Part shown: in pieces, positions 36,497 to 49,303 of the stretch
How positions within the stretch are numbered: position 1 is the stretch's first letter
Layout: every line of letters starts with the position of its first letter
From: Artemisia argyi
Lineage: Eukaryota; Streptophyta; Magnoliopsida; Asterales; Asteraceae
DNA length: 64,000 nt
Direction: 5' to 3'
Assembly (NCBI GenBank): GCA_030686995.1
Contig: CM060693.1
Span: 120,865,228-120,929,227, forward strand
Program-made: the position numbers and the translations under genes
The notes under the pieces: model-generated
The model's database searches: none
Seen by the model: the letters and a program-made list of their open reading frames with translations, nothing else
What the model was told of the DNA's origin: nothing

Positions 36497-39256
36497 TGTC
36501 ACAACTCGTAAATTCTGGTCTTTTCCCGAACTTTCACATTTACTATTCATCGGTTACTATTCATCGATCACTATTCATCATTTTACTATTCATCTTTTTC
36601 GGAGTCGGTTTGTGATTCTGAGAAGCGTTTTAAAATTTTACTATTCATAAAACACTATTCACCTCCGGAGAAAATTTGTCATTTATGCGTGAAATGCATC
36701 GTTTCTATATACGTACGATTATTTACCTAATAAACGTTATCTTATGAGCTATTATTTTAAATAATTGATCCGTCAATCCCAACTATGGTCCTAACACATT
36801 TTTATACTCATAATAATAATATAAAAATTATATTATTCATTTACCCATTATTTTGGAAATTTATTTAATTCGTATCGTACGTCTAATATAATTACGACGG
36901 TTTTCTTAAAAACTAAACAATAATCACCCAAACTCTCCGTACTTGTACCCAACATATTTTTACAAATTTTATGACTTATTTATGTCCCGGTTAACTCCGA
37001 TAAAATTTATTTCTAGCAAACCCGGTACCCGATAAAACCTAAAACCAACTAATACTACACATTCTTACCATTAATTCCCTAAATAATTAACCAACACAAA
37101 CCCCCCTTTCCCTCCTTTTTGGTCCTAATAAGCCTAAACCACACCAACCAAATTAAATGCCCAACTAACATTTGTCTCTAACTATATATTAAACCTTTTC
37201 ATCCATTTTCTCATAATAATACAAGTTCAAGTAAACTTTCTTTCTTTCTCTCCTCTTGTGTGGATCGGCCAAGGATGAACACAAGGAAGAAACCATGGGT
37301 TTTCCAAGATCAAGTTATTATCTTGTCCCTTTTGTTGTTCTTGTTTGGGTTTTGTGGTAAAAACCCAAGGGTTTTATAAGTTTTCATCTCCATAAGCTCA
37401 CTAATCTTTCTTGTAAGTTGTCAAACTCTTTTTCATCATTTCTTCATGTTATTTTTATCATCATATGATTTCATACAAGGTTTACATGCATATGTTAGTA
37501 TATACCACTCATTTATATATATATATATATATATATAACTTTTGATCCCTAGAAATAGATTATTGTTAGATCCTTGTTAGATCCACTTGATTTATGATGT
37601 TTAGGAACCCATGACACCCTAAGAAGGTGTATGGTAAGATTAGACTAGATTTGTGGTGATTGAAAGTGGTTTGGTTGGATTTGAAACTAGTTTGGAACAT
37701 TAAAAATGGATTTTAAACATATATAAAAACCTACTGTCCTTAAAATGAAAACGTGGCCAACTCAGTGGGTTTGGGGTAACTTTTGACCAAATATTTAGAA
37801 AATACTTTTAAAAACGAAACTTTTGGCGAAAGAACGGATTAAAACGAGTTTATAACGAAGGAGATATGAATTTTTCAATATTAACGACGAAAACTATTTT
37901 TCTGAAAACTGCATGCTGTTTGACATTTTTCGTTGGACAAATAGAGGCGTTAGACGTAACCTAGAGGTGCCGAACTATCAAAAATACATTAGTATATACT
38001 AAAACGAATCCGTGGAGATAAAGAACGAGTAAAATGAGCTTAAAACGACCAAGATATACACTTTTTAAACTAGGCGAACTATATATATATTTGACAACTT
38101 CTAATAGCACATATTCTCTTAAGTTATGGAAACACTATAATTCAACGCCAACGCTTATTTTCAAACTACGAGTGGTATAGGCTTCATGTGCATGTACATT
38201 CATCGCATCCCCTCATAATTTAAGTAGATCGTATCATTCGTTCGTTATAGGTCGCGGTTAGAGATCGAACCTCATTTCTGTGTAACCACTTTTGTCTTCG
38301 TAGCTATTCGCACCAGGTGAGTCATAGCCCCTACTCTTTTAAATTGTTTTGTCAACTTTTGGGGGAGAATACATGCTCGTTTTTACTTGAACTATTACTT
38401 GACCCTTTAAACATGGTTTTGACTTGAACTTTATTATGAACTTATGACTTGTCTTGACCTTTTGAACTTGACTTAAACTTTTGAACTTATGTAATGTACG
38501 TACCTTGACTTAAAGTCTCCCTTGTTCGGAGCAACGCTATAAAGTCTCCCATGTTCGGAGCAACGCTATAAAGTCTCTCCTGTTCAGAGCATCTTTAATA
38601 AATCTCGCCATGGTGGAGTGACTAATAATTCTTCACCAAGTCGGTGGAGTGACTAATAATTCTTTGCCTAGGTGGCGGAGTGACTTCAAGTCTCCCATGT
38701 TCGGAGCAACGTTATAAAGTCTCCCTTGTTCGGAGCGGCCTTGACTTATTTTATATGTGGTGCTTATATTGTGACTTATTATTGACCTCATGTGCTTGAC
38801 TATTAGACCTAAACTATTTAGCAGTGGGTTGTAAACACACAGGTTGCAAGTCTCTTATGGCGGGATTTGCAACTGAGTGGATTTACGATGCCTTTGCTGT
38901 GTGACCATCTTTCTATAAACTTTATTTGTTAAACAAACTCTATGAACTCACCAACCTCGTGTTGACACTTTAGCATGTATTTTCAGGTTTTTAGCAATGG
39001 CACGCTACTGGAGGTTTTGGCAGGGCATGGCATGGTCATAGAAGACTCTGATTATTTATATGGGGACCGTTTTAAACTATTTTAAGGGCCTACTTCCGCA
39101 CTACTTTTAACAATGTAAATACAATATTTTTGATTAAACGATTTTATTCTAAATGATTAAAGTGAAAACCATTTTTGTACTTGTGCTGTGATATCGAATG
39201 AGTTACACCCCAGCTACACGTATGCTTCCGCTGGACCCGATTTTGGGGGTGTGACA
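36497..39256 (+). repeat. LARD1 3' LTR
   Basis: 2,760 bp, almost identical to 33022-35775. I saw one A/G difference near 36746 (33270 in the other copy), one T/A near 37223 (33747), and three extra TA units near 37515-37540. Confidence 0.92.
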
Positions 39257-39843
39257 TTATCCGACCAAGAGGCACGATTTTCTCCCACCGTCCTCTCCAG
39301 AATTCTCTTAATACCCTGATTCGAGACCTCCACCTGCCCACTTGTTTGTGGGTGGTATGCAGTAGAAAGACGGTGAGTTACACCGTACTTCAGCATCACT
39401 CTTGCAAATTGTTCATTGCAGAAGTGTATGCCACGATCACTGATAATGGCACGAGGAGTCCCGAATCTGGCAAAGAGAGACTTCAAAAATTTAACGACTA
39501 CTCGGGCATCGTTGGTGGGTAAAGCTTTTGCTTCAACCCATTTTGACAGATAGTCGACAGCCACGAGTATGTATTTATTCCCTCGTGAAGACGGGAATGA
39601 CCCCATAAAATCAATGCCCCACATATCAAATATTTCACAGACTTGGATGGCATTTTGCGGCATCTCATTCTTTTTGGAAATATTCCCGTGACGCTGGCAA
39701 GCCTCACAGGTTTTGATAAGTTCATGGGCGTCTTTGTAGATTTTGGGCCAAAAGAATCCCGAATCAAACACCTTTTTGGCGGTGTAGTTTGGGTTATGAT
39801 GTCCCCCCGTGGGTCCATCATGACAAGCTTTAAGAATTTCCAT
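39257..39843 (-). pseudogene. element C integrase, N-terminal half and catalytic core
   Basis: On the - strand: zinc-binding part with [13 protein letters not shown] and CEACQRHG; the core with [11 protein letters not shown] (first Asp), [11 protein letters not shown] (second Asp) and TSGQVEVSN (Glu). The reading frame ends in LARD1 at 39257. Strong Athila-type resemblance. It continues at 33021. Confidence 0.88.
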
Positions 39844-39867
39844 GGCTTCTTGGCCATGGACACACCG

Positions 39868-40955
39868 TCAGATGACTTGATTCGCACAGATTTTGAATAA
39901 GTAGGGGTCGTCCCAGAAGTAATGTTTTACATCTTTAAAGAATTTTCTTTTCTGTTGGGACGACATCCCTTTCACAACGAAATTACCCGCATGGTAATTT
40001 GCAAAATGGGCAAACCATGGGGTAGTGGTTTCATCCTGGGTAGAGATTAGATTGAGAGTCTCCAGAGGAAAAGTTTCATTAATCTGTTTTCTCTCGAGAA
40101 TATCCTGATGAGGATTCTCTAACCGGGATAAGTGATCAGCTGCAAGGTTCTCTGCTCCTTTTTTGTCTCGTATATTTATATCGAATTCCTGAAGGAGCAG
40201 GACCCAACAGAGCAGTCTTGGCTTTACGTCCTGTTTAGAAAATAGGTATTTCAAAGCCGAGTGGTCCGTATATACCACGCATTTGGTTAAGATTAAGTAA
40301 GGCCTAAATTTCTCAAAGGCATATACCACAACTAATAATTCTTTTTCTGTGGTGGTATAGTGCGTTTGAGCTTCAGTCATGGTCTTACTTTCGTAATGTA
40401 TTGGCTGAAAATGTTTTGTTTTGCATTGCCCCAGAACTGCACCAATAGCGAAGTTGCTAGCATCGCACATAAGTTCGAAGGGTAAGTCCCAATAGGGGCA
40501 ACAAGGATCGGCGCCTCGGTAAGCCTTTTCATTAAAGTAGAAAAAGCTTCAACGCACTCGGGGGAAAAGATGAAAGAAGCTTCCTTTTCAAGAAGATGAG
40601 TCATGGGCTGGGCTATTTTGGAGAAATCCTGAATGAATCTCCGATAGAACCCGGCGTGACCGAGGAAACTCCTTATGCCTTTAACAGTGGTGGGATGAGG
40701 TAGCTTAGCAATAACATCAATTTTGGCCTTATCGACCTCAATCCCACTTTTTGAAATTTTATGGCCGAGGACAATGCCCTCCTTGACCATAAAATGGCTC
40801 TTCTCCCAGTTTAGACAAAGATTTGTGTCTTTACAACGTTGAAGCATCTTTTCTAAATGGGAGAGGCATGAGTCGAAAGAATTCCCGATGACTGAGAAGT
40901 CATCCATGAATACTTCCATGGTTTTCCTGATCATGTCGTGGAAAATAGCCATCAT
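39868..40955 (-). pseudogene. element C RT end and RNase H
   Basis: The frame from 40955 carries the RT active-site strand VFMDDFSV and the connection domain. A frameshift near 40470 leads to RNase H with [23 protein letters not shown] and [10 protein letters not shown] motifs. It ends at an in-frame stop at 39868-39870 between RNase H and integrase. Confidence 0.85.
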
Positions 40956-42073
40956 TCACCTCTGGAAAGTGCCTGGAGCGTTGCATAACCCAAAAGGCAT
41001 GCGACGATAGGCAAATGTCCCGTAAGGGCATGTGAAGGTAGTCTTCTCTTGATCCTGAGGATCAATGGGAATTTGGAAATAACCCGAGAAGCCGTCGAGG
41101 AAGCAATAATACTCATTCCCCGCTAGTCTCTCGAGCATTTGATCCATAAAGGGCAAAGGAAAATGGTCCTTGCGGGTGGCTTCGTTAAGTTTTCTGTAAT
41201 CCATACATACTCGCCACCCCGTAACCAACTGAGTTGAAATCAACTCGTTATCCTCATTTGTGACAACAGTAAGCCACCCTTTTTTGGAACACAATGTATG
41301 GGGCTAACCCAAGGACTGTCTGATATTGGGTAAATCAATCCAGCATCGAGAAGTTTTAGAACTTCTTGTTTGATAACTTCGTGGATTTTTGGATTTACCC
41401 TTCTTTGATGTTGCACGGCAGGCTTAAAGTCATCCTCCATTAGGATTTTGTGTGTACAAAAATCCGGATTAATACCCTTTATGTCTGAGAGCTTCCAAGC
41501 AATTGCTTGTTTGTGGGACTTTAAAACCTTAGGCAGCGCAGTTTTCTCCTCATCCTTTAAATCTTTCGCAATAATGACCGGTAATTTATCATTACCTTCC
41601 AAGAATGCATATTCTAGATGAGGAGGAAGGTCCTTAAGTTCGACCTCGAGGAAATCATCATTTTTCTCAACATATTTGATTTCCGCGTTATGAAGTTGTT
41701 GAGGTAGAACAGGAAGAGGAGAAGGATCTTTGTTCAATAATTTCTCAAGGAGAAAGATATCCCCCTCCGGGTCAATCTCTTGGTTATCAATTCCTTCAGG
41801 AACTGAATCACTTTTGAGAAAGGCCTCTATTTCCTCAAGGACGAAATCACTTCCCTCAAACGGAGTGAGGGAATGAGAAGAATTAGCAATTATGGGGTGA
41901 GAAGATGGAGTAGGATTGCCACTCGGAGAACTATCAGCGAACCCAAGGACTTCCTGAGCATACTCCTCGGATGCAATGTCAATGACATCAACTCGGTTGA
42001 CCGATTCAGCATCATAATTCGAGGAGTATCTCGAGGTTTGATCAAGGTTGAACGTTATCGCTTCAGTGCCAAC
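40956..42073 (-). pseudogene. element C linker and reverse transcriptase N-terminal part
   Basis: After an in-frame stop at 42074 the same frame runs through an acidic linker (42073-41740) to RT motifs KVLKSHKQAIAWK and PWVSPIHCVPKKGG. A frameshift near 41270 is followed by CMDYRKLNEATRKDHFPLPF and FSGYFQIPI. An in-frame TGA sits at 40956-40958 just before the MMAIF segment. RT would copy element RNA; this copy cannot. Confidence 0.85.
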
Positions 42074-43054
42074 TCATAACGTGATTTCCTCATCGAAAAT
42101 ATCGATCAATGCACGACCCGTCCTTAAGAATCCCCTCCCAAGAATGAGAGGAACTCTTGGATCCGCATCAAAATCAACAACAACAAAGTCTGCTGGAAAA
42201 TGGAACTTTCCCACTCTTACAAATACGTCCTCGGCAATACCGAGGGGACGTGAAATTGAACGGTCTGCAAGCTCGAGAGTCATGCATGTGGGAGTGAGTT
42301 CCTGAAGAGAGAGCTTTTTCCAAACTGAGTGGGGCATTAAGTTGATGCTTGCACCAATATCGGCCAAGGCAAAGCACTCAACCATCCCCGGGAAAATACA
42401 TGGTATTAGAAATTTCCCGGGGTCTCCTAGCTTCTCGGGAAGCTGTTTCAACAGAACTGCAGAGCAGTTTTCATTGAGTGGAGTTCGTGCCATCTCAAAT
42501 AGTTTCTCTTTATTGCTCAATAGGTTTTTGATTGTTGATGCGAATTTGGGCATTAAAAGAAGAGCATCCGCAAAACTAATATCAAAGTGTAGATCTTGGA
42601 AATTTTGGAAAATTTTTTCCATCTGATGATTAGCTTTTTCACGGAGCTTCTGGTCTTGCAATCGTGAGGGATATGGAATCAATGGTTTTGGGTTGGCTTT
42701 TGGATTTTCAACAGGACCTTCGGGAGTCTCAAACACGACTCTTTTAGGGGGAGTCGGGATCGGGACAACTGGAGGAGGGATGTCATTGGTACCTCCATTA
42801 TTAGTAGGAAGTACCGTATCCGTAGTATCCTCAGTATCACATTCCTCTACCTGGACACGAGAAGTGGTAGACGGAACTGTGGGTCCATTATAAGAAACTC
42901 CACTTCTTTTGGTGATCGCCTTTACATCGCCCCTCGGATTAGCGATCGTGTTGCTAGGTAAAGTACCTGAGCCCGAGGGTCGATCATTTAAAGACTTCTT
43001 CAATTCAGAGATCTGACTGACCAACATTTTTCTCAATTCATCTTGGGATTTCAT
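42074..43054 (-). pseudogene. element C protease region
   Basis: The ORF contains a Pro-rich stretch, a helical region (QDQKLREKANHQ) and the retropepsin-like site LADIGASINLMP at about 42330-42365, whose Asp would be the catalytic residue. It lies in the same frame as gag, separated by an in-frame TAG at 43058-43060. Confidence 0.8.
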
Positions 43055-43057
43055 AAA

Positions 43058-44475
43058 CTATTTTAATAACTCATCAGATGATGGTCCAGTTGGAACAATG
43101 GCTTGATTTTGATTTGGAAAATTTTGAGCCCGATTGTTCTGGAAATTCCCGTATTGCTGGTTGTTATTACCCTGGAAGTGGTTTTGTTGTTGAAAATTAC
43201 CCTGATGGTAATTGTTCTGACCTTGATTACGGTTATAATTCCCTTGGTTTTGATTTTGTTGAACCTGGTGTTGACCAGAGTTGAAATTCCCTTGGTTGTT
43301 AAAACCTTGGTTCATTCGGTTCTTGTTCTGATTCTGGTTAAAGTTCTGGTTTCTGTTTTGACCATTTTGGTTCTGGGACTGATTAAATCCCGGTGGTCCA
43401 ATGTAGTTATTGGAACAATAGCTCAACAGATTTCGGTCCCCTTACGGTTGGTAAGAATTACCTCCCGTATTGTAGGAACCTTGGGATGCGAATACGTTCT
43501 CTTGAGTGAAGCCACCGGAGGCTGGGCACTCATGGTACGGGTGTGGACCACCACAGGTTTCACAACTGACAGTTTTAATCTTCTGATTGTGATTTGTCTG
43601 GTGAATTCGGAGAACCGCAGCAGAAAAATCATCAAACTTTTTGGTAAGGGCAGCTATTTCATTATTTGCCGGAGTGACTGACTTACCTGAGTCATTCCTC
43701 TCTGCAGAGGAGTCCCAAAAATTGTGATGGTCAGTCATGTTTTCGATTAAGTCATAACACTCTTCAGGGGTCCTTTTCATAAAGGTGCCCCCAGCAGCAA
43801 CATTGATGGTGTCACGATGACGAAGAGTCAAACCATTATAAAAGGTATCAATAATGGTGACAAGAAGCATGTTATGATTGGGACACTGATCAATAGCAAG
43901 TTTGTAGCGTTCCCATGCCTCAAATAAGGACTCTTCGGGAAGCTGTCTGAAGTTACTAATATCGTTTCTCAGCTTTGTAACCATGGATGGTGGAAAGTAT
44001 TTAGCCAATAACTTAGTAACCATCTCATCAAAGGTATGGATCGAATTCTTAGGAAGTCGATCGAACCAAGCAGTCTCATGATGAATGAGAGAATATGGGA
44101 ACAGGTATAAACGCAGGCGTCGTCAGTGACGCCATTTTGTTTCATGCTCTTGGTGACGGTTAAATATTTATCGAGATGCTTGTTAGCATCGTCACCTGGA
44201 AAACCGTGGAACTGACACGAATTCTGGACCTGTTGTATCATGTTGCGCTTTAGTCCAAAATCCGAGGCTCCAATTGTTAGTGGTGCAATGGGTCCACCTC
44301 TCCCATGCATGGTAGGTTGACATAGTTCCTCCATTGTTCGGGTGTCAGGAACTATCTCATCCTTGGGAGGGTTTGGGGGCTTGTCGTCCATTTTTAACGT
44401 GTGTTCTTCTTCAACAGTACGTAACTCGGGTATGTTTTTCTGACCTTTACGCTTTGTTTGTGAACGAGTGCGCAT
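43058..44475 (-). pseudogene. element C gag with Gln/Asn-rich tail
   Basis: Starts ATG at 44475 with a basic N-terminus (RTRSQTKRK). A frameshift near 44050-44110 is followed by the capsid segment with LLAKYFPPS and FEAWERYK motifs (retrotransposon gag family). A CCHC-like CETCGGPHPYHEC lies at about 43515-43560. After an in-frame TAA at 43442-43444 comes a 120-residue region very rich in Gln and Asn, mostly NQN/QGN words. Gag would form the virus-like particle and bind RNA. Confidence 0.83.
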
Positions 44476-45096
44476 GCACTAAAAACAATTTTTCAAAACA
44501 AGATCGAGGCAAAACCACAGTGAACTTAAACCAATAATCACAGGTGAATGGCTTCTTTATAAAAGGTACACCACTCACAGGGATACAATGGCAAGTTTTT
44601 ATGTTATGTTTGGGAACTTATTATGTTCACACCCCCAGTTGGTAGGTGTTCTGCCTTGGTTTGCGGTAGTAATCTTTTATGTATTTATTCACAGTAATAT
44701 GTTTTGGCTTTTCGTGTATGGGTGAAAAAACTTGAAAAATATTTTTGGAACCAATTCGTTAACCGAAATCGTTCCTTTAAGATTACTCGCAGGGTGGCGG
44801 GAGAGAAGAATTGATCTCTCTTCAGTTCGCAATTTAATGTCAGAACTTCCGTATTCCACCTGTGTAGGTTGTAATCTTAAAGTAAACGAAGTAATTTAAC
44901 TTCACAGTTTGTTTTGTTGTTTATGATTTTTTTGGTGTTTTTAACACTTCAGGAAAAGTGTTAATAAACTTTTTCAGTTTTGATTTTCACAAAAATTCAC
45001 AAAGTGATGGTATTTGTACATGAGGGTTTTGAAAACCACTAAACCTAAAAATGTTTTGAAATACGCAACAACCTCCCCGGCAGCGGCGCCAAATTT
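44476..45096 (-). other. element C leader with primer-binding site
   Basis: Non-coding leader between LTR and gag. The primer-binding site at 45074-45093 reads TTTGGCGCCGCTGCCGGGG on the - strand, three bases from the LTR end. Confidence 0.8.
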
Positions 45097-48000
45097 TGAC
45101 TCCTACTAAACCAACTAGTCAACCGGGTGCAGTTGATAGGCCCACCTATGAGGGAAAGTCAAGTGTTTTAAAATCCGTGGAAGTACAGGGAAATCCCCGG
45201 GTCGTTAAGTCCCAACGAGATTGAAATTGTATTTGTAAACGTTTTTGGGAATGAGTGGTACCGAGGACAGTAACCAAAGATGAAGTGGGTTTGATTTACA
45301 CTACTGAAGTTATTTGGAAAACAGTATATAACAAGCACAGTAAACAGATATGTATACACGTAAGCAATTAGCAAATCAGAAATGCTTACAAACAGAGAAA
45401 AATGTGAGTTTTAAACAATTTAAAATTACAGGGGGTGCAAATGAAAATTTTACAAACTTAATTATAAAAGAAAATGAAATTAAAAAGAAAATTATTTTTT
45501 GATTATTTTATTATTAAATATTAATTATTCAAATAAAAACTATTTAACTATTTAATTAAAACTAATTAACTTAAAAACTTAATAATACAAATTTAAACTA
45601 GAAAATTGCAAAATTAATATTTAAAATTCTAAAATGCCTTAAAATAAGATTAAAAATTAAAAATATGTATTTTTGTCTTTTTGTGGATTTTTTATTAATT
45701 AAATACTAATTATATTAATTAACCTATTTAAATTATTTTAAATTAATAATAATATTAAAAATGACTAGAAAATCATAGAAAAATTTATAAATCTAATTAA
45801 CCATCCCAGGAATCCTAAAAAATTATAAAAAACTTATAAAAATTATTTCTAGACTATTTAACTAATTATTTACTTATTTATTAATTAATATCTAATTTAA
45901 ATAAATTAATTAAGAAAATTAGAAAATGAACAGTAAAAAATAAGAAACTATTTTCTAAAAATACTAAATGATTTATAAAACCTAGGAAAATTGTAAAAAG
46001 GTACTGTTGTTAATTAAAAATTGATAAAACTATTAAATAGCTAATATTACTTAATTATTATTAAATCTAATATTAATTATTAAAAATACTAAATGAAAAA
46101 GAAAAATTCTGGAAAAATTACTAAAAGTACTATGGATAAACAGGAACTTATGAAAAATATAAAAATGAAAATTGCTTTTTGAAAAAGCTGAGCAATAAGC
46201 CAAATGGCTTAAATAGAAGCTATCACTTTTGTAAAAGTGATGATTTTGTGAATTTTCTTTTTGACAGATGTTTATACACTAAAAATAGACAGCTTTAATG
46301 AAAACAAACTTTTTATAACTAAAATAATAAGCACTGTGCACCCCTAATAGCTTAACAGATGGTATTTTTGGATTTTTTTTATAATGGAAAAGCTATTAAA
46401 AGGCTGCACAATGCACACAAGCTAGAAATAAAGATGCAAACAACTTATATGAACATAAAATAAGCAAGAAAGAAAGAAAAAGCACACTGGATAAGCCAAA
46501 TTAAGCAAATAAGCAATTTGACTAAAACACAGATATAAACAGGCCTTATAAGGCTAATTCAAGCCTCTGTGGGGACCACAAATAAGCTCAGAGATTCAAA
46601 ATGAAGCTTGGACCAACAAGCCCACCTGACAAGCTTTCAAATAATCCAAAAATGAAGGCTTAACTCCTACAAATAAGCTCGGTGTGAGCTTATGAAATAT
46701 GGCAAAAAGCCAAGTGTACACTGACCACTCAGTGTACACAGTCAAATGGGACAAACTAAAGGCTACTTGCAGCCCTAGTAAACTAGCTTGAAATTGCAAA
46801 ATAAGCCCTGAACTATCAAGAAGGGTTGCTTGGCTTTCCAAAAAGCCAAGAATCATGCACTGGGTCCCACTAATAAGCTCTGTGCAAGCTTATGAACTTT
46901 GGTGAAAAAGCTATGCACAGGGGAGGTCACAGACCAAAGGGTCAACTTTGACACTGCTTATTTATAAGTAAATGGATTCCAAAATGGAATTTTCTTTTTG
47001 GAATATGTAAACAACCAACAAAATAACACAAATCCACAAAAACTTTGAATTTCCAATCTGTATTAAACCTTGTGCAAGATCTGGACTATTTGACCATTTT
47101 GACAGAATTGGTATTTTTGACTTTTGAGAAAACACAAATGGTTGACTTTTATGAACTTTGATCTTGATTTTATAACTGAATATGATCTAATGGACTGTGA
47201 TGAAACTAAATTTAACAATCTTAACTACTTATGAAGGGATTTGATGACAACTTGGATCAAACTTTTAACAGATAAGCAAATGAGATGAGATCAAAATGAA
47301 TTTTGACTTTTACTCAAAAGACTTATGGTTTTTATGCTTTGACTGTATTATTAGAACCCTAAGTGACTTGTACCAACAGAGAACAACAACAAGCATACAC
47401 AGGAACACACTTATGACAGCAAATCCAAACCACCTTAACAAACTGTGTTGATGAGATTTCCAAAGGGAAATCAAATTCTATACTATGAAACTGATTTGCA
47501 GAAGTTTAATATGACCTTATGATCCTAATTGAGCACAGAACAACAATTTCTAACCACTAATTACCAAGATCACTACTAAATCTATTTTGACAGTGAAAAT
47601 GAAATACTAAGCAATAACCAATTTTAATTAACAAGCTACTGATTTTAAGGAAGATTATCACTAACTAACACCAAATAAGCATAATCAAGCAAGAAACAAC
47701 AGAATATGAACAACAAAATAGTGAAATGAAAAAATGAGAATTATGCTTACAACTTTGCACTCCAGCTAAAAACCAAGAACAAGGACCAAAAGAACACTCC
47801 TATAGGTTCTCCACAGAACCACTAACCCAGGGCAATCCACAATACACCCTGATCCAGCTGAATCTCCATTAAACCTGAACTTTGACTTTTGTTGACCTTT
47901 TTTGTATTTTTGATTTTTGATACTAGATTGTATTTTAAGGTTTCTAAAAGCTTTATTAAGCTTCCTGGGAGCCTAAGTGAGCTTAACAGTCCATATCATT

Positions 48001-49303
48001 AAACAGAAACAGTAATAAACCTTAATAATAATTTTGAAATAAAAGAGAAATTGCATAAACTGAGATTGAGATTAAAACTTGAAATTGATTAATGAAACTG
48101 TTGAGATTACACTTGATTACACTAGTACAATGCTTAAAAGCTTGATTTTTAACTGAAAATGGAAACTACAATTTAAACGAAAGGATTAAACTAAAATTAT
48201 ACTACTCTTTGTCTTCCATGTCTCTCTCCCTTTTATAGATGAAGATTAGGGTTTGTGAACCCTCTCTGATCATTTCCCACTTCTTTCCATGGCCATTGGA
48301 TGACTGAGATGCCTCCTAAGCCGTACACGTGTTTTGGCGGGAAAATTGGTTTGATACCAATTAAGGTCTGTGGAGTGTGGGGACGGGTTTGCATTAATTG
48401 TGGGTGGCTTGTAGTGTCTAGAGATGGTGGAATGGTGGTGGAAGCAAGTGGAGGAGGTGAGGTGATGGTTTTACAGGCACAAGTGGAGTGGGGGTGAGGG
48501 TGAGAGGGAAAGGGATTGGTGGTCAAATGGTTTGACCGGAGGTGATTATTTAGAACGGTTTTTTTAAGGGTTTTGGGCTTAGGGATTGGGCTGGGCATTA
48601 GTTTGGGCTTGGGGTGCTTGTGTTTGTATTGGATTTGTTTTTGATAATAGGAAGGGTCCGTTTGGTTTCATAGTTATCACAAGGACCAATTTTGTAATTT
48701 GCCGATTGTTTAGGGTTTTGGTTTGGCAATTTCTCAAAGTTATCACAAGGGTGTATCTTGCCAATCTTAAATAGTCTGAGGACCATAATTCCATTTTTTC
48801 ACTTTTGAACACCTAGGGACTATTTCTGCCAAACTTTGAAACTTCAGGGACCAATCATGTAATTTCACCAATCTTTTTACCCAAGGACCATTCCTGCCAA
48901 AGATGATTATTATAAGGACAAAATTTGATTTTCTCAAAGTTTTTACATCCTAGGGACCATTTTTGTCAATTTTGCAAAGTTGAGGGACTAAACTTGTAAT
49001 TTTGTGAAACTTTGCACCAAAGGACTAATTATGTTTATTTGTGATTCAAAAGGACCTTTGGTGACTTTTTCATGTTTTTAGAATAACCAGGGACTAGATT
49101 TGACAAGTTTTGAAAGTTGAGGGACTGAAACTGCCAATTATGCAAACTTTGTTCATATTTCATCTGTTTTTGATCATTTTGCATCTGAAACATATAAAAC
49201 ACACTTCTGGGATAATTTCAGTATTTTGATGCATATTTGAGTATTTTTGGATGTTTTGGCAGCTCAGATTAGGTAAAAATGATGAGTATTTACACACTCA
49301 TCA
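45097..49303 (-). repeat. element C 5' LTR (4.2 kb)
   Basis: On the - strand it starts TGATGAGT at 49303 with inverted copy ACTCATCA, and ends GGAGTCA at 45097 just before the primer-binding site. Order of parts as in A and B: GGTCC array 48650-49140, TATA at 48228-48238 (CTATAAAAGGG on the - strand), AGCTTATT-rich 46150-48130, AT-rich 45430-46130. Outside it 49304-49308 is CATAC, which would be one target copy. ORFs inside it are not genes. Confidence 0.85.
48228..48238 (-). promoter_or_regulatory. TATA box of element C 5' LTR
   Basis: CTATAAAAGGG on the - strand, in the position matching the TATA boxes of A and B. It would drive element C transcription toward lower coordinates. Confidence 0.6.

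Larger units (their letters stand above)
33017..39261 (+). mobile_element. LARD1: non-coding LTR retrotransposon, complete and young
   Basis: TTATC is duplicated at 33017-33021 and 39257-39261. Two LTRs (33022-35775, 2,754 bp; 36497-39256, 2,760 bp) start TGTCACAAC and end GGGGGTGTGACA. They differ by about two substitutions plus a 6-bp change in a TA microsatellite (near 34036-34056). The internal region is only 721 bp (35776-36496), with a primer-binding site, no meaningful ORF, a paired-hairpin module and a polypurine end. It must have been moved by proteins from another element. The end structure (initiator-Met primer site; CTTCGGGACGAAG hairpin before the 3' LTR) suggests a Tekay/Del chromovirus helper. 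This fits the class called large retrotransposon derivatives. Confidence 0.92.
32107..49303 (-). mobile_element. Athila-type Ty3/gypsy element C, 3' LTR missing, split by LARD1
   Basis: In element order on the - strand: 5' LTR 49303-45097; primer-binding site beside it (45074-45093) reading TTTGGCGCCGCTGCCGGGG, the site typical of Athila/Tat elements; gag 44475-43058; protease 43054-42074; RT 41737-40956; RNase H 40955-39868; integrase 39843-39257 plus 33021-32491. Pol order with INT last defines Ty3/gypsy. Candidate polypurine tracts are at 32407-32424 and 32213-32235. The 3' LTR and the RT region of host copia D are both absent between about 31.93 and 32.1 kb, which points to one deletion. 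At least three frameshifts and five in-frame stops show it is dead. Confidence 0.85.

Noticed and set aside
33022..39256. Segmental tandem duplication of host DNA
   Set aside because: The two 2.75-kb copies have TG...CA ends, a primer-binding site, a polypurine end and a 5-bp target duplication, so they are LTRs.
43103..43681. 192-aa hydrophobic ORF on the + strand
   Set aside because: It is the antisense shadow of the Gln/Asn-rich gag tail; Asn/Gln codons read as Val/Leu/Ile on the other strand.
49251..49303. N-terminal extension of the copia D tail ORF
   Set aside because: These bases belong to LTR C; true D sequence starts at 49304.
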